Source of the DNA: Natronobacterium haloterrestre
GTDB taxonomy: Archaea; Halobacteriota; Halobacteria; Halobacteriales; Natrialbaceae
Direction of reading: 5' to 3'
Assembly (NCBI RefSeq): GCF_900112205.1
Contig: NZ_FOKW01000012.1
Span: 1 to 64,000, forward strand
Length of the DNA stretch: 64,000 bases
Part shown: positions 43,747-53,260 of the stretch, piece by piece
How positions within the stretch are numbered: the first letter of the stretch is position 1
How the letters are laid out: the number at the start of each line of letters is the position of its first letter
The notes under the pieces: generated by a model
Told to the model about the DNA's origin: nothing
What the model saw: only the letters and a program-made list of their open reading frames with translations
Database searches by the model: none
Made by a program: the position numbers and the translations under genes

Positions 43747-45204
43747 TTACGCGACCGCTTCGACCGGCTGCTCCGTCGGTTCTTCCGGCTCCTTCATGTA
43801 CATCTTCCACCCGGTGAAGCCCATGATGACGACCAGGATCGGCGACAGCAGTCCCACGAAGAAGTACGGGAGGTAGCTAAGCACGGGCACGCCCAGCGCG
43901 GCCGACATGAAGACGCCGCCGGAGTTCCACGGGATCATCGCCTCCGAGACGGTACCCGTCTCCTCGAGAGTCCGGGAGAGGCTCGTCCCGTCGAGGTCGT
44001 ACTCGTCGTGGAGGTCGCGGAACGTCATGCCCGGCACGACGATGGACATGTACTGGTCGGCCGTGAGGACGTTCATCAGGAGCGGACCGATGGCGGTTGC
44101 GAGCGTGGCGCTCCCGACGCCACGGACGGCTTTGGCGGTGTTGTGAGCGAGCACCGCCAGCACGCCGGTGATCTCCAGCAGGCCACCGATCGACAGGGCA
44201 CCGAAGACGATCGTGATAACCCAGATCGAGCCGTTGAGGCCACCGCTGGCGAGGAGTTCGTTGACGAGTTCGACGCCGGTTTCGGGACCGGTCCCGTAGT
44301 GGATGATATCCCACGCCTCGGCGAGTCCGCGTCCCTGGATGACGATCGAGACGGCGGCACCGGAGAACACGCCAGCACCGAGTGCCGGCAGTGCGGGATA
44401 GCCCGCTATCGCGAACCCGAACGTGATGATCAGGGGGACCAAAACGAGGATGGACAGTTCGTACGTGCCGGCGAGTGCGCCCTGAATTTCCGCGACCTGT
44501 CCGGCCGCATCGCCCCCGCTACTCGTATCGGCGGTGAGCCCGAGGATCGTGTACAGCACGAGCGATACGACGCCGATGATGATCGTGTTCGGGAACATCC
44601 CGCGAACGTGGTCCCACAGATCGACGTTACTGACACCGGACGCGAGCAGGGTGGTGTCCGACAGGGGCGACTGCTTGTCACCCATGTAGACGCCCGAGAG
44701 GATCGCACCCGCGGTCAACGGCTCGGGGATGCCGAGGCCGGCACCGATACCGACCAGTGCGATACCGAGCGAGCCAGCCGTGGTCCAGGAGGACCCGACC
44801 GCCGTGGCGACCACGAACGAAAGGAGTGCGGCAAGCGGGACGAAGACGCTCGGCGTGAGGAACTCGAGCCCCCAGTACATGATGAAGGGGATCGTCCCGG
44901 CGTCGATCCACGAGGCGATCAACATGTAAATCACGAAGAGGATGAAGATCGCCCCGAGTCCCATCACGATGCTGTTCGAAATACCGTCGAAGAGCTCGTC
45001 CCACGAGTATCCCCAGCGATATCGTGCGATGAGCCCGATAAAGGCAATCCCCCAGAGCAGGGGCATCTGTGCGTCGAGCCCGAGATAGACGATACCGACG
45101 GCCAGGAACGTGATCATCCCGGCTATCGGTAACAGTGCTTCACCGAACGACGGTCGCCGTTCGGGATCGAAATCCTCGTAACTTTTCGGTTCGAAATCTA
45201 CCAT
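43747..45204 (-). CDS. arcD: NhaC-family antiporter, probable arginine/ornithine exchanger
   Basis: A 485-residue membrane transporter with about eleven helices of the NhaC Na+/H+ antiporter family. The family core [31 protein letters not shown] and [15 protein letters not shown] are present. In haloarchaeal arginine fermentation loci an NhaC-type protein takes the place of the bacterial ArcD exchanger, importing arginine for ornithine; that assignment rests on location. ATG 45204 is chosen. A gap of 621 bp separates it from arcB, so it is probably transcribed on its own. Confidence 0.8.
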   Translation of the reverse strand: MVDFEPKSYEDFDPERRPSFGEALLPIAGMITFLAVGIVYLGLDAQMPLLWGIAFIGLIARYRWGYSWDELFDGISNSIVMGLGAIFILFVIYMLIASWIDAGTIPFIMYWGLEFLTPSVFVPLAALLSFVVATAVGSSWTTAGSLGIALVGIGAGLGIPEPLTAGAILSGVYMGDKQSPLSDTTLLASGVSNVDLWDHVRGMFPNTIIIGVVSLVLYTILGLTADTSSGGDAAGQVAEIQGALAGTYELSILVLVPLIITFGFAIAGYPALPALGAGVFSGAAVSIVIQGRGLAEAWDIIHYGTGPETGVELVNELLASGGLNGSIWVITIVFGALSIGGLLEITGVLAVLAHNTAKAVRGVGSATLATAIGPLLMNVLTADQYMSIVVPGMTFRDLHDEYDLDGTSLSRTLEETGTVSEAMIPWNSGGVFMSAALGVPVLSYLPYFFVGLLSPILVVIMGFTGWKMYMKEPEEPTEQPVEAVA

Positions 45205-45825
45205 TGTGATTACCTGTTGTTTCGGTGAGGTGGTTACTGATCGGTTCGCCGTCACTTACGACGCTCTGATCAGGGTCTCGTTGCCTACACTTCGGTCTTT
45301 ATCTCAGACTAGGATAAAACTACCGCTGATTCCTATTCCTGTAGGTAGTAATTCCCAATAATAATCCCTCAGGGTCCATCAGAACGGCTCTGCTTGGCAC
45401 ACACTCTCTCACAGGGCGAGCATCGATCACGACGCCTTTCGATATCAGTAGCTGATAGATATATATTAACGTGCGGTAATTGTGTAGGATCGGGCAGGAG
45501 TTCGAGTTCCCTCTAGGGACGGCGATGGACGACGACACCAATCGTTTCGGTTCTCGAGAGTGTCCGTGCCCCCTCGAGAGCAGTGTCGTGGCGCGTGCCG
45601 TCCCAGCGACGGACCGTCTCAGAGACACACTGGGAGTTCGGTGTGGTCCAGTCGGTCCTCGGTCGTGAGAGCGAATCGCCAAAGTCGAAAGTGGGTACCG
45701 GGTTCGAAGGGCTCCGTGCCGTGGCTACACACGACGCGCGCTGTAGCCGAAAAGCGGGTTAGGGATGGATGTCGACGCGTTTTGTTTCGACCGCTTCCGT
45801 CGGTGTTCGAGGGGACGATCCGGAC
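45205..45825. other. 621 bp gap between arcB and arcD
   Basis: No confident gene. AT-rich from about 45300 to 45480, with a perfect TATCAG-TAG-CTGATA palindrome at 45443-45457 followed by ATATATATTAAC, a plausible promoter with operator. A minus-strand frame (45320-45682) has short stretches that look vaguely coding (VVIDARPVREC, then AVLMDPEGLLL), so part of the gap may be a decayed gene. Confidence 0.4.
45443..45457. promoter_or_regulatory. 15 bp palindrome in the arcB-arcD gap
   Basis: TATCAG-TAG-CTGATA has perfect 6 bp arms and lies beside the AT-rich ATATATATTAAC. It is about 240 bp upstream of the arcD start and may be an operator for a separate transcript. Confidence 0.4.
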
Positions 45826-46713
45826 TTATTCGTTGACCAGCGTATGGAGGATGGCTTTCTGGACGTGCATGCGGTTTTCGGCCTGGTCGAAGATCACCGA
45901 CTGGGGACCGTCAGCGACCTCAGCCGTAACCTCCTCGCCACGGTGGGCCGGGAGGCAGTGCATGAAGACGGCGTCGTCGCGAGCAGCGTCCATGAGATCC
46001 TGGTCGACCTGGAAGCCGTCGAACTCGGCGAGTTTCTCCTCGCGCTCGTCTTCCTCGCCCATGCTGACGAAGACGTCGCTGTAGACGGCGGTCGCGCCGT
46101 CGACTGCCTCGTACGGGTCGTTGGTGACCGTCACGTCAGCATCGCTGACGCGTTCCTGGATCTCCTCGTCGGGCTCCATACCTTCGGGAGTGGCGATGCG
46201 ACAGTCGACGTCCATCTTTGCGGACGCCTGCATCAGCGAGTGGGCGACGTTGTTCCCGTCGCCAACGAACGCGATCGTGTCGAGACGGTCCTTTTCGTGG
46301 AGGGTGTACAGGTCGGTCAGAGCCTGACACGGGTGGAGGAGGTCAGTCAGTCCGTTGACGACCGGAACGTCGGCGTGTTCGGCGAGTTCGATCATCTCCT
46401 CGTGATCGAACAGGCGGGCCATGATAGCGTCCTCGTAGCGAGACATGACCTGGCTGACGTCCGAGATGGGCTCCCCGCGGCTGAGCTGAGAGGACCCCAT
46501 CTCGAAGAAGATGCCGTGGCCGCCGAGCTGGGTCATTCCCGTCTCGAAGGACAGGCGCGTCCGCGTCGACGGCTTCGCGAACAGCATCACGAGGGTCTTG
46601 TTGTCCATCACGGAGGAGAACTCGTCGGGGTTCTCCTTCATCTCGTCGGTCAGTTCGAACAATTGTTCGATCTCTTCGGTCTCGATGTCGTTGATGTCTA
46701 TCAGGTGCTGCAT
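45826..46713 (-). CDS. arcB: ornithine carbamoyltransferase (catabolic)
   Basis: A 295-residue enzyme that phosphorolyses citrulline to ornithine and carbamoyl phosphate in arginine fermentation. The carbamoyl phosphate loop AKPSTRTRLSFETGMTQLGG, the ornithine motif TDLLHPCQALTDLYT and the C-terminal HCLPAHRGEEVT are all present. It has its own TATA-like TATTTAATT at 46738-46746, 25-33 nt upstream. It lies 56 bp after arcC. The same fold could serve arginine synthesis; the neighbours argue for the catabolic direction. Confidence 0.93.
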   Translation of the reverse strand: MQHLIDINDIETEEIEQLFELTDEMKENPDEFSSVMDNKTLVMLFAKPSTRTRLSFETGMTQLGGHGIFFEMGSSQLSRGEPISDVSQVMSRYEDAIMARLFDHEEMIELAEHADVPVVNGLTDLLHPCQALTDLYTLHEKDRLDTIAFVGDGNNVAHSLMQASAKMDVDCRIATPEGMEPDEEIQERVSDADVTVTNDPYEAVDGATAVYSDVFVSMGEEDEREEKLAEFDGFQVDQDLMDAARDDAVFMHCLPAHRGEEVTAEVADGPQSVIFDQAENRMHVQKAILHTLVNE

Positions 46714-46737
46714 CGTTTTGTATTTCCTGTGGTTGTG

Positions 46738-46746
46738 TATTTAATT
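46738..46746 (-). promoter_or_regulatory. TATA box of arcB
   Basis: Read on the minus strand, AATTAAATA sits 25-33 nt before the arcB ATG, giving arcB its own leaderless promoter although arcC ends only 56 bp upstream. Confidence 0.5.
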
Positions 46747-46769
46747 CTTTGGCTATTCCCACCTGCTAG

Positions 46770-47693
46770 TTATCGATCCGCCGGGACGACCGTCGTCCCG
46801 GTTTCCCCCTCGAGTGCCTCCGTGGCGGTTTCCGGTGCCGTAATAACCGCCCGATCGCCGCCGTTCTCGACGAACTCGATACACGCCTCGACTTTCGGTG
46901 CCATACTCCCTTCACCGAACTCGCCGGCCTCGAGGAGTTCGGCCGCCTCGTCGGCGGTGAGCTCGTCGAGTCGTTCCTGGTCGTCGGTCCCGAAGTTCCG
47001 GTAGACGGCTTCGACGTCGGTCAACACCAGGAAGTCGTCCGCACCGATATCGGTGGCAAGTACCTGTGCGGCGCGGTCCTTGTCGATGACGGCTTCGATC
47101 CCTGTCAGCCCGCCGTTGTCTTCCACGACGGGAACGCCGCCACCGCCGACGCTAATGACTGGCTTGCCGGTCTCCACGAGCGTTCGGATGCGGTCCGACT
47201 CGACGATCTCGATCGGCTGGGGGGACGGAACGACGCGCCGGTAGCCGACCTCGCCGTTACCGTTCGTGTCCTCCTTGACCGGGAAGTCCTTCGCTTCGGC
47301 CTCGGCTTCGTCGTAGAACGGACCGATCCGCTTCGTGGGATCGTCGAACGCCGGATCGTCCCCGTCGACGAGCGTCTGCGTGATGACGGTCGCGGGGGTT
47401 TCCCCGAGGTCCTCGCGGAGTTGCTGCTGGAGAAGGTAGCCGATCTGTGCCTGCGATTCAGCGCCGAGGACGTCGAGCGGCTTCTCCCCGACGGAGTCCG
47501 ACTCCTCGTTCTGGAGGAGCAACTGTCCGACCTGCGGACCGTTGCCGTGAGTGAAGACGAGTTCGTGCCCGCGCTCGTGAAGATCGACGAAGTGTGGGAC
47601 AGTCTCCCGAATCGTCTCTCGCTGATCTTCGATCGATCCTTCGCCACCTCTGAGTAGGGCGTTCCCACCCAGAGCTACGACTGTATAGCTCAT
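46770..47693 (-). CDS. arcC: carbamate kinase
   Basis: A 307-residue kinase making ATP from ADP and carbamoyl phosphate, the energy-yielding step of arginine fermentation. The N-terminal VVALGGNALLRGG and FTHGNGPQVGQLLLQ motifs and the central VISVGGGGVPVV are signature segments of the amino acid kinase family in its carbamate kinase form. A 302 bp gap with an AT-rich AAGAGTTTTC box separates it from arcA, so a separate promoter is likely. Confidence 0.95.
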   Translation of the reverse strand: MSYTVVALGGNALLRGGEGSIEDQRETIRETVPHFVDLHERGHELVFTHGNGPQVGQLLLQNEESDSVGEKPLDVLGAESQAQIGYLLQQQLREDLGETPATVITQTLVDGDDPAFDDPTKRIGPFYDEAEAEAKDFPVKEDTNGNGEVGYRRVVPSPQPIEIVESDRIRTLVETGKPVISVGGGGVPVVEDNGGLTGIEAVIDKDRAAQVLATDIGADDFLVLTDVEAVYRNFGTDDQERLDELTADEAAELLEAGEFGEGSMAPKVEACIEFVENGGDRAVITAPETATEALEGETGTTVVPADR

Positions 47694-47995
47694 GGGTACT
47701 TGGAACTCTCTCCAGGTAGCAGAAAACTCTTATGCTGATTCTCAGGCGTCGGTGTGACGAACGTTCGCAGGACGTGTGAGTAGCCCGAGTACAGATACTG
47801 TGCCGTCACAGGGGCGTTTTGGCTTCCCGTGACGTCGAAGGCTACTGGACGTCCGAAGCCCGGTAGGGCAGAACAAAAACGAGCGGCTGCGCCGCGGTCG
47901 CAAAGAACGGCGACCGAGTAGCGGCGCAGGGATCACGACGAACGCAGCCGAGGGGGACACCGGCGACCGTGCCTCTGACGTTGCTCGATGAGACG
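47694..47995. other. 302 bp gap between arcA and arcC
   Basis: No gene is supported. Only the arcC-proximal 40 bp look like a promoter. The middle contains GC-rich short repeats around GGCTGCGCCGCGGTCG and GTAGCGGCGCAGG that could fold, so an mRNA processing or termination structure between arcA and arcC is possible. Confidence 0.35.
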
Positions 47996-49456
47996 TTACT
48001 CCGGAACGCGACGGAGCGGCGTCGTCATGCAGTGAATCGCACCGTATCCTGCCCGGAGATTGATGATCTTCCGACCTTCGCCGTCGGGAACGACCGTCAC
48101 GTCGTAGTCCTCCTGCAGCCCCGTCACGAACTGCCGCATGACGCAGTCGTCGTCCTCCGAGAAGCGGACGGGGAGGATCTTACGGGGGCCGAGCGTCAGG
48201 AAGTTCGTGATCGCCTTCAGTGCCGTGTCGACGTCCGGATGGTCCGGATCGACGTAGTCGTAGACGTCGACGATCTCGAAGCCCTTCTCACGCAGGTAAT
48301 CGCCGAAGTTCACGTCCGGTCGATCCAGGACGTACGGCTTCTCTTCGTCCTCGACTCGCCGATACACGTCGAGAGTCGTGTTGTCCACGAGCTCCTTGTG
48401 GGCCACGGCGAGGTCCTCGTCGACGAAGTTGAACCACGTGTCGAGGTGCATGATGTCCATCTCGACTTCGCCGTTGTCGTCGTCCTTGTTCTCCTGAGCG
48501 GCTTCGAACGGTGCGCGAACGAGTCCGACTTCCGACGTCCCGAACGCGTCGTCCATCAGGAGGCGATGGCCGGCCGCGTAACTGGTCCGGTGGACGTATT
48601 CGGTATCGTCCTCCGCGATGTCATGTTCCGGATACGCAGTGCCTTCCGGAACCTTCGCCGAGACCCCGAGGAGCGAGAACTCGCCGGCGGGATAGAAGTC
48701 GCCGCCTTCGACGAGCACTTCGGTCGACTGGATGTCGTCACGTTCCGGAACGTATTCGGTGACGTCGTGTTCGTGCACCTGGGACATGTCCGCGACGATA
48801 TCGACGTCGAACTGGTTCCCGTCGAGAGCCTTCCAGGATGCGCGAGCGATGTCGACCTCGGGCTTGCGCGTGTCCTCTTTCATCGAACAGAGGACGACCC
48901 CGTTCTTGGTGACGAACTGCTGGTCCCGCTGGAAGTACATGTTCGTAAGCGGCTGTTCCAGTTGGACGCTCGTCGTGTCCCAGCGGTCGGGGTTCGACCC
49001 GGGGACGTCCTCCTCGGCGTCGGCCCGATGGCGAATGACCTTCGCATTGCTCAGGACGGCCTGCATCTGTGTATGCGGGTTGAGCTCGTGCAGTCGCGAC
49101 CACAATTCGTCCCGCCGATTCACCCGGACCTCCTCCTCGAGTTCGCTGAGATCGAAGTCGACACGCGACGAGAGCAGCGCGCTCATCCCGCCGCCGTTGG
49201 CGAGGTCGTCGTGGAGGTAGTGGATCGGGTCGTCAACGGGCAGCGCTTCCTCGAGGTCCCGGGAGAGGCTGAGATGTTCCTGTTGGGCCTCGACGAGCGA
49301 GAAGTCGTCGAGGAAAAGGTTCGGTTCGGGGTCCATGATCCCGACGAACGTTTCGGTACCCGGAAGATGCATCCGAACCGCCTGTAGTGGGTCCCACTCG
49401 GCGGTAGCCTGTACTTTCGGGAGGTCGTCCGTGTGCTTCGGGGATTGATTACTCAT
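47996..49456 (-). CDS. arcA: arginine deiminase
   Basis: A 486-residue enzyme hydrolysing arginine to citrulline and ammonia. Arginine/guanidino-modifying features are MHLPGTETFVG near the N-terminus, EGGDFYPAGEFSLLGVS, MHLDTWFNFVDEDLA and the nucleophilic Cys476 in GAIHCMTTPLRRV. It is longer than the usual bacterial enzyme (about 410 residues), with acidic insertions as in halophilic relatives. An upstream AT-rich stretch (TTTACATACTTG on the minus strand) and a palindrome at 49501-49515 lie between it and arcR. Confidence 0.95.
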   Translation of the reverse strand: MSNQSPKHTDDLPKVQATAEWDPLQAVRMHLPGTETFVGIMDPEPNLFLDDFSLVEAQQEHLSLSRDLEEALPVDDPIHYLHDDLANGGGMSALLSSRVDFDLSELEEEVRVNRRDELWSRLHELNPHTQMQAVLSNAKVIRHRADAEEDVPGSNPDRWDTTSVQLEQPLTNMYFQRDQQFVTKNGVVLCSMKEDTRKPEVDIARASWKALDGNQFDVDIVADMSQVHEHDVTEYVPERDDIQSTEVLVEGGDFYPAGEFSLLGVSAKVPEGTAYPEHDIAEDDTEYVHRTSYAAGHRLLMDDAFGTSEVGLVRAPFEAAQENKDDDNGEVEMDIMHLDTWFNFVDEDLAVAHKELVDNTTLDVYRRVEDEEKPYVLDRPDVNFGDYLREKGFEIVDVYDYVDPDHPDVDTALKAITNFLTLGPRKILPVRFSEDDDCVMRQFVTGLQEDYDVTVVPDGEGRKIINLRAGYGAIHCMTTPLRRVPE

Positions 49457-49500
49457 GGGAATTCAGCTAGGTGTTTCGACAACAAGTATGTAAATGCATC

Positions 49501-49515
49501 GCTGAAATATACAGC
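49501..49515 (-). promoter_or_regulatory. imperfect palindrome in the arcA promoter
   Basis: GCTGAAATATACAGC (GCTGTATATTTCAGC on the coding strand) lies 45-59 nt upstream of the arcA ATG, just behind the AT-rich promoter. Its ends GCTG/CAGC and AT-rich centre resemble the double palindrome at 36640-36676. It is a possible ArcR or shared-regulator site. Confidence 0.4.
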
Positions 49516-49535
49516 CGTTTATCCAACCCGGCGTC

Positions 49536-50324
49536 TTACTCTGTCTCTATTTTCACTTCGATGATGTTTGCAGCTTCCATCACCAGCTCCGGCACCTCGT
49601 CCGTAAACTGTGCGTTCTGCAGGCGAGTTTTCGGTGCGGTGACGCTGACGGCACCCGCGACGGCTTCCCCCGGACCACGGACCGGTGCACCGATGGACCT
49701 GGTCCCGCGGATCTCCTCTTCGTCGTTGACCGCGTACCCCCGTTCGCGGATCTCCGCCAGTTGCTCGCGGAGCGTTCCCCGATCGGAGATCGCGTTGGAA
49801 TCGTCGTCGAACTCCGTCCGCGCGATCAACTCGTCCCGACGCTCCTCGGGAAGAAACGCGAGTATGGACTTGCCGGCCGCGCTCGTGTAGAGTTGGCGCG
49901 GAGTTTCTCGCATCCTGAGGTGGTAGTCGCTGGTCACCGCGTCTTCCCCCATCGCTTCGTAGAGTACGATCTGGTCCCCGTTCGATTCGGTGACCAGGTG
50001 AGCGGTGTGACGGGTCTGGTCGGCCAGTTCGTCGATTTCGTCCCGCCCGATCCGATAGAGGTCGGTGTTGTTACGTGCGTAGTTCGAGATGGGAATGACC
50101 CAGTACCCGATCTGGTAGGCACCGTCGTCCTCCTGTGTTACGATCCCCTCCTGGCGAAGCGTCGCCAGGTACGTGTATATCGTCGATTTCGTCAGTTCCA
50201 GGTCGTCGGTGAGTTCCTGTAACGTGGCGCCTCGCCTGTCTTTGATCGCGTGAACGATGTCGATCGCTTTGTGAACGGATTTGATCTGGCGGGGTTCGTC
50301 CGCGTCCGACGTGTCCGGTTTCAT
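49536..50324 (-). CDS. arcR: IclR-type regulator of the arc locus
   Basis: A 262-residue IclR-family regulator. A winged helix at about residues 10-75 (KSVHKAIDIVHAIKDRRGATLQELTDDLELTKSTIYTYLATL region) is followed by the effector domain with the typical YTSAAGKSILAFLPEE and EEIRGTRSIGAPVRG. It stands directly upstream of arcA on the same strand, as in haloarchaeal arcRACB loci, and probably controls them. ATG 50324 is preferred. TATA-like CTTATACT (50349-50356) lies at leaderless distance. Confidence 0.9.
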   Translation of the reverse strand: MKPDTSDADEPRQIKSVHKAIDIVHAIKDRRGATLQELTDDLELTKSTIYTYLATLRQEGIVTQEDDGAYQIGYWVIPISNYARNNTDLYRIGRDEIDELADQTRHTAHLVTESNGDQIVLYEAMGEDAVTSDYHLRMRETPRQLYTSAAGKSILAFLPEERRDELIARTEFDDDSNAISDRGTLREQLAEIRERGYAVNDEEEIRGTRSIGAPVRGPGEAVAGAVSVTAPKTRLQNAQFTDEVPELVMEAANIIEVKIETE

Positions 50325-50348
50325 ATTCGAACGCACGCAGAGTAGCAT

Positions 50349-50356
50349 CTTATACT
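50349..50356 (-). promoter_or_regulatory. TATA box of arcR
   Basis: On the minus strand AGTATAAG lies 25-32 nt before the arcR ATG with no ribosome binding site between, the layout of a leaderless promoter. Confidence 0.55.
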
Positions 50357-51505
50357 GCCCTCATCTGCCCACCGATTGAAAATAGTCAAATACGCCCCTC
50401 CGACCATCGTTACCGATACGACTTCCATCGAGTTGTCGGCTCTCAGCCCTCGAGGACGACGAAAATGTGTCTCCCGACTCTCGAGAGCGTTCGCAGTCGT
50501 CGATACGCAGCGGCCCCCAATCGCCGATGGTATCCGGGCGGTCCACTCGAGGTTCTCGATCGTAACGTGAACAGCGGTCGTAACGAGAGAACTCCGGATT
50601 CGGCGGTCGAGAGGCCTGGCAAAATCGCCATATGATTGATTTGAGATAGCCAAACCCAGGGAGGAACACGATGGACCCGCAAGTAGTGGAAATACACCTC
50701 TATAACCGACATCTGGGCGTTAAAGCACTGATATTGCCGATCTTACCTTCTCACGAACACGCCAAAGACGACTCGAGCACGATATAGGATTTGATAGAAT
50801 CAAACGAATCCTGCTGGTTTTTCGTTCGTACTCACTCCGCTGCTCACTTCTCGGCGTGCATTCCCTTGTAAGAGGGAGAGTACCGTTCTCTTCGCCTTGC
50901 TCGTGGGATTGCGGCCTCCCGCTGTCTGACCGTGGTCTCCGCACTCGAGGCGAGGCGGGTAGTTCCCGGCACTCGAATTACAGCAGTACCGGTGTAATTC
51001 GACATACTCAAATACCCGTTCGACTGCTCGATCGAGTCAACCCCGTTTTCGACCGTCGTGGCACTCATCGGGGTGGACACACCTACTGGTCGACGTCACG
51101 TGAAGTTGACGGGGGGCTAGATCCTTCCAGTTCGAACCCTCCCGAGCTACTTTCGATCCGACAGAAACGCCCGAAGGGTTTAGATATCAGTATGGACTGG
51201 AAAACACATCGTCTATGAAAGTATAACGATACCCTGACTAATACCTCGACCGTCGACGATCAGCCGATCCATCTATCGAATACAGTGACGAGAAAACCCA
51301 CCTGATCGGGATGTGTTGTTAAAACTCCGACGAGAGTGCAGTATCTCTATTACAGACAGCTCTCTTGTGACGGCGAAAATAATTCCGATAGAATGACTTT
51401 TCTCGGTTATATCATTCTGCACATCATCTATTATGGAGCAGTGATTCATTATTAAATCCCAGTATGTTTTGTTAATACGACTCGACATACACTAACTCGA
51501 GCACG
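50357..51505. other. 1.1 kb gene-poor region between arcR and the UbiB kinase
   Basis: I see no gene that can be defended. TTTGAT-AGA-ATCAAA (50790-50804) is a perfect hairpin followed by a short T run. TTACAGCAGTACCGGTGTAAT (50978-50998) has TTACA/TGTAA arms and matches 36670-36690 with two changes. From about 51190 to 51490 the DNA is strongly AT-rich. It could be a decayed mobile or viral segment or a long regulatory region. Confidence 0.45.
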
Positions 51506-53098
51506 TCACAGCGCCGACGTCCACCGGACGCGAACGTATTGGGCAAGCGCCAGCAGCGCCCCCGCGAGACTCAGGAGTTCGTACGCCCCTTCCTGGAACG
51601 CCAACAGCCCAGCCGTTACGAACAGCGCGGCCGCGAGGACGGCGTACCCGACGCCCGGATCGCCGCCGGTCGGCCTTTCGACCGGCTCGGTCCGGACGAG
51701 GAGTTCGCCCCGCTCGAGTTGGCCAAGGACGGCGTCAGCCCGAGCCGGTAGCCCCGCCACGACCGGTGCAGAACGCCGGAAATCCGCCTTCACGTCCTCG
51801 AGCAGCGCCTCGAACTCGCCCTCGATGAACCCGTAGTCGACGAGAAACGATCGCGTCACCGCGATGAAGTCGAACTCGGGGTCGAGGCTCCGACAGACTC
51901 CCTCGCCGACTGTCCCCACCCGCATGAGCAACATGACGTTCGGCGGGATCCGAAACGGAAAGTCATGGAGCATCGACAGCAGTTCCGTGACGATCAGCCG
52001 CCAGGTGACGTCGCCCCGGCCCTCGAGGTTCTCGATCACCAGTTCGAGCACCTGTCTGACCGCGACCCGGTCGACGTCGGGGTCCAGCACCTCGAGGGCG
52101 ATGAGCGTGTTCAACAGGCCGTCGACGTCCCGCCGGACGAGCGTCCGGTAGAGGTCGGTGATCTCGTCCTGTTCCTGGCGCGTGAGCCGCTGGCTCATCC
52201 CGTAATCGTAGATCACGAGCCGTCCACCCTCGGTCACGGCGAGGTTTCCGGGGTGAGGATCCGCGTGGAACACGCCGTCGACCAGCCCCATCCGGAGGTA
52301 GGTGCGGGCGATCAACGTCGCTAGCTCCGTCCGGCCCATCCCCGCCGCCTCGAGTGCGTCGTCGTCGGTGATCTTACGGCCTTCGACGTACTCCATGGCC
52401 ACCAGCCGCTTCGAGCAGCGGTCGTCGTACGTCTCGGGGACGACGACCCGGTCCTCGTCCGCGAAGTTCTCGCCGATCTCGGCCATGATCGAGGCCTCGC
52501 GGGCGAAGTCCAGCTCCTGGAGGATGATCTCCTCGAAGTCGTCGGCGAGATTCCGGATCGAGTAGCGCTGGCGCTCGTCGGCGAACGCCGCCAGGATCGG
52601 GACGAATCCCCGAATGACGCGCAGGTCCCGTTCGACGAGCGAGACGAGCCCCGGGCGTCGCACCTTCAGTGCGATCCGTTCCCGTCCGCTCTCGGAGTCG
52701 AACTCGGCCGTGTAGACGAACGCGAGCGACCCGCCCGCGACGGGTTCGAGCGTCTCCAAGTCGACGGCTGGATCGTCGCCGAGTTCCGCCTCGACGACGG
52801 TCATCGGATCGCCGCCGGCGTCTTCGGGAACCTCGTCCTGCAGGGTAGCGAACGCTTCGACGTAGGTCGGGGGGACGATGTCGGGGCGCGTCGAGAGCAC
52901 CTGCCCCACCTTGATGAACGCGGGGCCGAGATCCAGCATGATATCGGTCAGTCGCTGGGCACGCTCGCGGTGGACCGCCGTCGTCACCTGCCGCGATGGG
53001 CCGAACAGCAGGAACCGGCGACGATCACGGAGGAAGGCGATGGCGACGGGGAGAAACCGGACGAGAACCTGTAGATACCGGAGGTAGTACCCTCTCAT
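51506..53098 (-). CDS. ABC1/UbiB (AarF) family atypical kinase
   Basis: A 530-residue membrane-associated atypical kinase/ATPase linked to quinone biology in bacteria and mitochondria. Family features in order are the KxGQ motif (GPAFIKVGQVLSTRPD) at about residues 58-73, an Ala-rich ATP loop in VAGGSLAFVYTAEF, the Lys of ALKVRRPG, the catalytic VFHADPHPGNLAV, and IYDYGMSQRL (DYG for DFG). Two helices at the C-terminus act as an anchor. ATG 53098 is chosen. The frame stays open some 210 codons upstream but overlaps the divergent membrane gene and has no coding character. Confidence 0.9.
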   Translation of the reverse strand: MRGYYLRYLQVLVRFLPVAIAFLRDRRRFLLFGPSRQVTTAVHRERAQRLTDIMLDLGPAFIKVGQVLSTRPDIVPPTYVEAFATLQDEVPEDAGGDPMTVVEAELGDDPAVDLETLEPVAGGSLAFVYTAEFDSESGRERIALKVRRPGLVSLVERDLRVIRGFVPILAAFADERQRYSIRNLADDFEEIILQELDFAREASIMAEIGENFADEDRVVVPETYDDRCSKRLVAMEYVEGRKITDDDALEAAGMGRTELATLIARTYLRMGLVDGVFHADPHPGNLAVTEGGRLVIYDYGMSQRLTRQEQDEITDLYRTLVRRDVDGLLNTLIALEVLDPDVDRVAVRQVLELVIENLEGRGDVTWRLIVTELLSMLHDFPFRIPPNVMLLMRVGTVGEGVCRSLDPEFDFIAVTRSFLVDYGFIEGEFEALLEDVKADFRRSAPVVAGLPARADAVLGQLERGELLVRTEPVERPTGGDPGVGYAVLAAALFVTAGLLAFQEGAYELLSLAGALLALAQYVRVRWTSAL

Positions 53099-53260
53099 CG
53101 GTGTCTGGCGAGGGGGCCGTCGATCGTGGGACGATCCATACGTCGTGTTCGAAGACCGAACACAAATACGTCGGTGATCCCGCTGACTGCGGTCGATCGG
53201 GTCGGCGCCGGCGTCGAACCGATCGATAGATTGAACAGTTCCGCCAGTCTCGTCGTAGCT

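Noticed and set aside
50856-51218. 120-codon open frame between arcR and the UbiB kinase
   Set aside because: Codon use is not haloarchaeal and no domain is seen.
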